Of a DNA stretch of 64,000 bases, positions 60,816 to 64,000 are shown piece by piece. The stretch is taken from contig NZ_CP073115.1 in NCBI RefSeq assembly GCF_024205705.1, positions 1,922,001 to 1,986,000 of the forward strand, written 5' to 3'. Made by a program: the position numbers and the translations under genes. Numbering within the stretch: position 1 is the stretch's first letter; every line of letters starts with the position of its first letter. The DNA comes from Neisseria subflava. Its GTDB lineage: Bacteria > Pseudomonadota > Gammaproteobacteria > Burkholderiales > Neisseriaceae. Below the pieces are notes generated by a model, which made no database searches, was not told where the DNA came from, and worked only from the letters and a program-made list of their open reading frames with translations.

Positions 60816-62123
60816 ATGAAAAACATTACGATACAAAAATTTGCCGATAAGACCGCAAAAATCGGCATCGTTGGCTTAGGCTACGTCGGTTTACCACTGA
60901 TGTTGCGCTATGTGGATATCGGTTACCAAGTTTTGGGTTTCGACATTGACACCAACAAAGTCGACAAGCTCAACAAAGGTGAAAGCTACATTGAGCATAT
61001 CCCTTCCGACAAAATTGCCGCTGCTTCCAACAGCCTGTTTGAAGCAACGACCGACTTCTCCCGCATCGGCGAAGTAGAAGCCGTCATTTTGTGCGTACCG
61101 ACTCCGTTGAACAAATACCGCGAGCCGGACATGAGCTTTGTGATTGACACTACCGATGCGGTAAAACCTTACCTGCGCGCCGGTCAAGTGCTGTCTTTGG
61201 AATCCACTACCTACCCCGGCACTACCGAAGAAGAATTGCTGCCGCGCATGGAAGAAGGCGGCTTGAAAGTCGGTCAAGACGTGTTCTTGGTTTACTCTCC
61301 TGAGCGTGAAGACCCGGGTAACCCTAACTTTGAAACCCGTACCATTCCAAAAGTCATCGGCGGCCATACCCCTGCGTGTTTGGAAGTCGGCCTGGCGCTG
61401 TACCAACCTGCCATCGATAAAGTTGTTCCAGTAAGCTCCACCAAAGCAGCCGAGCTGACCAAACTTCTGGAAAACATCCACCGCGCCGTAAACATCGGCT
61501 TGGTGAACGAGATGAAAATCGTTGCCGACAAAATGGGCATCGACATTCACGAAGTCATCAATGCCGCTGCAACCAAACCGTTCGGCTTCGTTGCTTATTA
61601 CCCAGGCCCTGGCTTGGGCGGCCACTGTATCCCTATCGACCCGTTCTACCTGACTTGGAAAGCACGCGAATACGGTGTAAACACCCGTTTCATCGAGCTG
61701 GCCGGCGAAGTGAACTCCCACATGCCCGACTACGTTATCGAAAAAGTCGGCCTGGCTTTGAATGACCACAACCGTTCTATCAAAGACAGCAAAATCTTGG
61801 TATTGGGTATCGCCTACAAGAAAAACGTGGACGATATGCGTGAGAGCCCGTCTGTGGAAGTTATGGACCGTCTGCACAAACTGGGCGCAGTGGTTTCCTA
61901 CTCTGACCCGCATGTTCCAGAGTTCCCACACATCCCCGGCCACCACTACTTCGACCTGAAGAGCGAAGCGCTGACTCCTGAAACTGTCGCCCAATACGAT
62001 TGCGTGGTTCTGACCACCGATCACGACAAATTCGACTATGACATGATCACCGAACATGCCAAGCTGATTGTCGATACACGCGGCAAATTCCCAGTGAAAA
62101 ATCCTAAAGTCATCAAAGCATAA
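60816..62123 (+). CDS. UDP-N-acetyl-D-glucosamine 6-dehydrogenase (WbpA-like)
   Basis: The 435-residue nucleotide-sugar dehydrogenase oxidises the C6 of a UDP-sugar with NAD to a uronic acid for surface polysaccharide. It has the Rossmann loop KIGIVGLGYVGLPLMLRYVD, VDKLNKGESYIEHIPSDKI, VPTPLNKYREPD, the catalytic cysteine in PGPGLGGHCIPIDPFYLTWK near residue 268 and the C-terminal LVLGIAYKKNVDDMRESPS. The YIEHIP pattern favours the UDP-GlcNAc dehydrogenase branch (WbpA) over UDP-glucose enzymes. It leads a polysaccharide locus with a flippase and a multi-pass protein. Confidence 0.88.
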   Translation: MKNITIQKFADKTAKIGIVGLGYVGLPLMLRYVDIGYQVLGFDIDTNKVDKLNKGESYIEHIPSDKIAAASNSLFEATTDFSRIGEVEAVILCVPTPLNKYREPDMSFVIDTTDAVKPYLRAGQVLSLESTTYPGTTEEELLPRMEEGGLKVGQDVFLVYSPEREDPGNPNFETRTIPKVIGGHTPACLEVGLALYQPAIDKVVPVSSTKAAELTKLLENIHRAVNIGLVNEMKIVADKMGIDIHEVINAAATKPFGFVAYYPGPGLGGHCIPIDPFYLTWKAREYGVNTRFIELAGEVNSHMPDYVIEKVGLALNDHNRSIKDSKILVLGIAYKKNVDDMRESPSVEVMDRLHKLGAVVSYSDPHVPEFPHIPGHHYFDLKSEALTPETVAQYDCVVLTTDHDKFDYDMITEHAKLIVDTRGKFPVKNPKVIKA

Positions 62124-62140
62124 TCTTGCTTCAGACGCAT

Positions 62141-62167
62141 CCGGCTGCCTCCGGTTTCCCCAGCCGG
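62141..62167 (+). repeat. Small hairpin after the dehydrogenase gene
   Basis: CCGGCTG (62141-62147) and CAGCCGG (62161-62167) form a 7-bp GC-rich stem with a 13-base loop. Confidence 0.6.
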
Positions 62168-62174
62168 GACGGCG

Positions 62175-62223
62175 GCCGGTTTCCCAAGGCCATTTGTTTT
62201 TCAGACGGCCTTGGCAAACCGGC
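62175..62223 (+). repeat. Long intergenic hairpin between dehydrogenase and flippase genes
   Basis: 62175-62191 pairs with 62207-62223: 17 positions with one C/C mismatch (CCGGTTT, mismatch, CCAAGGCC in the left arm). The 15-base loop includes part of a DUS (62200-62211). No T run follows. CCGGTTTCCC is also directly repeated at 62151-62160 and 62176-62185. Confidence 0.7.
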
Positions 62224-62291
62224 AACGGTAACAACGCATACCTTACGAAAAACGCTCAGCTCGAACTTCTGGCCGTCTGAAAACAAATAAT

Positions 62292-63719
62292 ATGAACGCA
62301 AAAAAAATCCTCGGCTACGCATTGGGCCCGGTAGGAAGCGCCGCCTTCGGCCTGCTTTCCCTGCCACTCATCTCATGGTACTTCCCTGCGGAAGACATCG
62401 GCCGTATCGTACTCTTGCAGACCATTGCCGGACTGAGCATTCTGCTCTTGGGCTTGGGGCTGGACCAATCCTATATTCGCGACTATTACGCCGTTAAAGA
62501 CAAGGCTGCGCTGTTCAAATCCGTTTTTTTATCGCCATTGATTCTAACTGTGGCGGTTGTGGTTTTAGTGTTACTGATAAACGCATCATGGCCGTCTGAA
62601 ATCATTTTTGACATCTCCAGTGCAAATTTGGGGATTCTCTTTCTGATTTTCTTGGCCACCACGCTGATTACTCGTTTTTTAGCTCTGATTTTGCGGATGA
62701 AAGAGCAGGCATTGGCTTTTTCCGTCAGCCAGCTTGCACCAAAATTCTTGATTTTGGTGTTGGTTTTTGCCGTGATTGCTTCCGGCTTGCCTGCCAATAC
62801 CACTTCACTGGTTTTTGCCTACACTGCCGCCCAAGTACTGACCGTTGTACTGCTGATATATCAGCTGCGCCAAGACCTGCAAGCCGTTTCCCATGCGAAA
62901 TGGTCGTCCGAGCTACATCGAGACGGCCTGCGCTACGGCCTTCCGCTGGCATTCGGCAACTTGGCCTATTGGGGCCTGACTTCGATTGACCGCTTTGTCC
63001 TCAAGAACATCTCGGGTTTGGACGAGTTGGGTATTTATTCGATGGCGGTCAGCTTTGGTGCCGTCGCCCTGATTTTCCAAAGCGTGTTTTCCACTATTTG
63101 GGCGCCTTTGGTGTTCAAATGGGTAGAAGAAAAAACCAATCTGGATAAAATCGGCGACATCACGCTTTCCATGACCGTCCTCATCAGCGCAATGATTTGC
63201 CTCATCGGGATTTTCTCGCCGATGGCGACTTGGATACTGCCGGAAAAATACACGCAGGTTCAATTTATCCTGCTCTCGTGTATGCTCTTCCCCCTGTTTT
63301 ACACGCTGACTGAAGTCAGCGGCATCGGTTTGAACGTCGTCCGCTCGACTTGGCTGATTACCGTCATCAACATCGTTGCCTTTATCGCCAATACCGCCCT
63401 GCTCTATCTGCTGGTGCCGAAATTCGGTGCAAAAGGTGCGGCTATGGCCAGCGCAACAGCTTTTTGGCTGTTTTTTATCTTTAAAACCGAATTCTCTTCA
63501 CGCCTGTGGCAACCTTTGCCGCGCCTGAAGATTTATACCAATTCAACGCTCTGCCTGATGATCTGCCTTGCCTACACTTGGCTGGGTACGCGCGACAACT
63601 ACATTTGGTTTGCGCTGGCATGGGCAGTCGGACTGGGTTTCCTGTTCCTAAAATACAAACACGCACTATTTGCCGCGACCGAAAAAATCAAAGCCAAATT
63701 AAACCGTTCGGCAAAATAG
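62292..63719 (+). CDS. Polysaccharide flippase (Wzx, MATE/MOP superfamily)
   Basis: The 475-residue membrane protein starts MNAKKILGYALGPVGSAAFG and has about twelve to fourteen helices evenly spread, the layout of Wzx/RfbX translocases that flip lipid-linked oligosaccharides across the inner membrane. Blocks GLRYGLPLAFGNLAYWG, SIDRFVLKNISGLDELGIYS and SVFSTIWAPLVF are typical. An in-frame DUS-like sequence encodes WPSEI. A DUS variant (TGGCCGTCTGAA) ends 10 bases before the ATG and no Shine-Dalgarno is seen. Context supports O-antigen, capsule or exopolysaccharide export. Confidence 0.85.
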   Translation: MNAKKILGYALGPVGSAAFGLLSLPLISWYFPAEDIGRIVLLQTIAGLSILLLGLGLDQSYIRDYYAVKDKAALFKSVFLSPLILTVAVVVLVLLINASWPSEIIFDISSANLGILFLIFLATTLITRFLALILRMKEQALAFSVSQLAPKFLILVLVFAVIASGLPANTTSLVFAYTAAQVLTVVLLIYQLRQDLQAVSHAKWSSELHRDGLRYGLPLAFGNLAYWGLTSIDRFVLKNISGLDELGIYSMAVSFGAVALIFQSVFSTIWAPLVFKWVEEKTNLDKIGDITLSMTVLISAMICLIGIFSPMATWILPEKYTQVQFILLSCMLFPLFYTLTEVSGIGLNVVRSTWLITVINIVAFIANTALLYLLVPKFGAKGAAMASATAFWLFFIFKTEFSSRLWQPLPRLKIYTNSTLCLMICLAYTWLGTRDNYIWFALAWAVGLGFLFLKYKHALFAATEKIKAKLNRSAK

Positions 63720-63761
63720 CCAACCTGAGATCCACGTCTCTACGATAACAACAGAACGACC

Positions 63762-64000
63762 ATGAAAATAAAACGTCTGAACTTATACACTTACATCCTA
63801 TACATCATGCTCGCAGCCTATATGCTGGGGCCCGCGCTGTCCTTTAAGGTCGGCGTGCCGCGTATCGACAACCCGTTGACCCTGATATTTGTACTGCTTG
63901 GTTTTGTCGTATTTTTTCTGGAAAGCAAGCATATTCCGCGCAAGATTTTTGCCATGCTCTGCGCCCTGACCGCCATGTGCATCTGGCCTGCCATCCACAT
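63762..64000 (+). CDS. Multi-pass membrane protein, possible Wzy polymerase (cut by window edge)
   Basis: About 79 codons are visible from the ATG. They read MKIKRLNLYTYILYIMLAAY, then a helix and DNPLTLIFVLLGFVVFFLE, then another helix, so at least three membrane segments occur in the first 80 residues. In a locus after a flippase this looks like an O-antigen-type polymerase, but no diagnostic motif is reached before the right edge. Start and strand are firm, function is inferred from position. Confidence 0.55.
   Translation, partial: MKIKRLNLYTYILYIMLAAYMLGPALSFKVGVPRIDNPLTLIFVLLGFVVFFLESKHIPRKIFAMLCALTAMCIWPAIH

Noticed and set aside
60891..62234. Minus-strand frame of 447 codons opposite the WbpA-like gene
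   Set aside because: Composition (many V, F, Q, G) is that of the antisense of a GC-biased gene; the plus-strand dehydrogenase has all its catalytic motifs.

Overview
The window is chromosomal DNA of a Neisseria species. The 12-base DNA uptake sequence (DUS) AGGCCGTCTGAA occurs dozens of times on both strands, often as inverted pairs that act as terminators. This AG-DUS dialect is typical of commensal neisseriae of the subflava/flavescens/mucosa type; N. meningitidis and N. gonorrhoeae use ATGCCGTCTGAA, which I saw only in a few places here. Gene content (type IV pilus pilMNOPQ-aroKB, ponA, lactate permease, ACP/MliC-like surface protein) agrees with that genus. The exact species cannot be fixed from the sequence alone.

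Layout. 1-1909: end of an lrgAB-like pair and a MoeB/ThiF-like plus MoaC-like pair on the minus strand. 2097-10469: ppc, a small membrane protein, ychF, an AT-rich gap, a PglI/OafA-type acyltransferase and tyrS. 10645-17115: hslO, an NlpC/P60 hydrolase with a small partner, a frameshifted sdaA, a GT2-type glycosyltransferase and dxs. 17249-22058: orn, queD, a DUF1304 protein, queE, L-lactate permease and an ACP-like lysozyme-inhibitor/adhesin protein. 22199-27756: the replication-origin type cluster dnaN-dnaA / rpmH-rnpA-yidD-yidC, divergent around two perfect DnaA boxes. 27851-38263: a tetrapyrrole-methylase-like enzyme, Maf, and the lipid cluster yceD-rpmF-(phosphoribosyltransferase)-plsX-fabH-(DUF1294)-fabD-[three glycosyltransferases]-fabG. 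38532-40993: KefB-like antiporter and a duplicated tRNA-Val/tRNA-Asp unit. 41289-47068: dacB, an MFS exporter, an FMN reductase and a BasRS/QseBC-like two-component system. 47199-54045: aroB, aroK and pilQPONM on the minus strand, divergent from ponA. 56658-60243: PHP exonuclease, class II amidotransferase, nrdR, ribD. 60816-64000: start of a surface-polysaccharide locus (UDP-GlcNAc 6-dehydrogenase, flippase, membrane protein that may be the polymerase), cut by the right edge.

Most of the window is ordinary housekeeping DNA. The parts most worth a second look are: the fab cluster interrupted by two tandem paralogous GT-B-like genes and a GT8 gene; the polysaccharide locus with a long AT-rich leader and two hairpins between its first two genes; a MoaC homologue whose active-site histidine and other residues look changed; a one-base frameshift in sdaA; DUS copies that supply stop codons or sit exactly where ribosome binding sites should be; a terminator that overlaps the tyrS promoter; and a probable near-leaderless promoter for yceD. 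No CRISPR array, insertion sequence, prophage or rRNA operon was seen.
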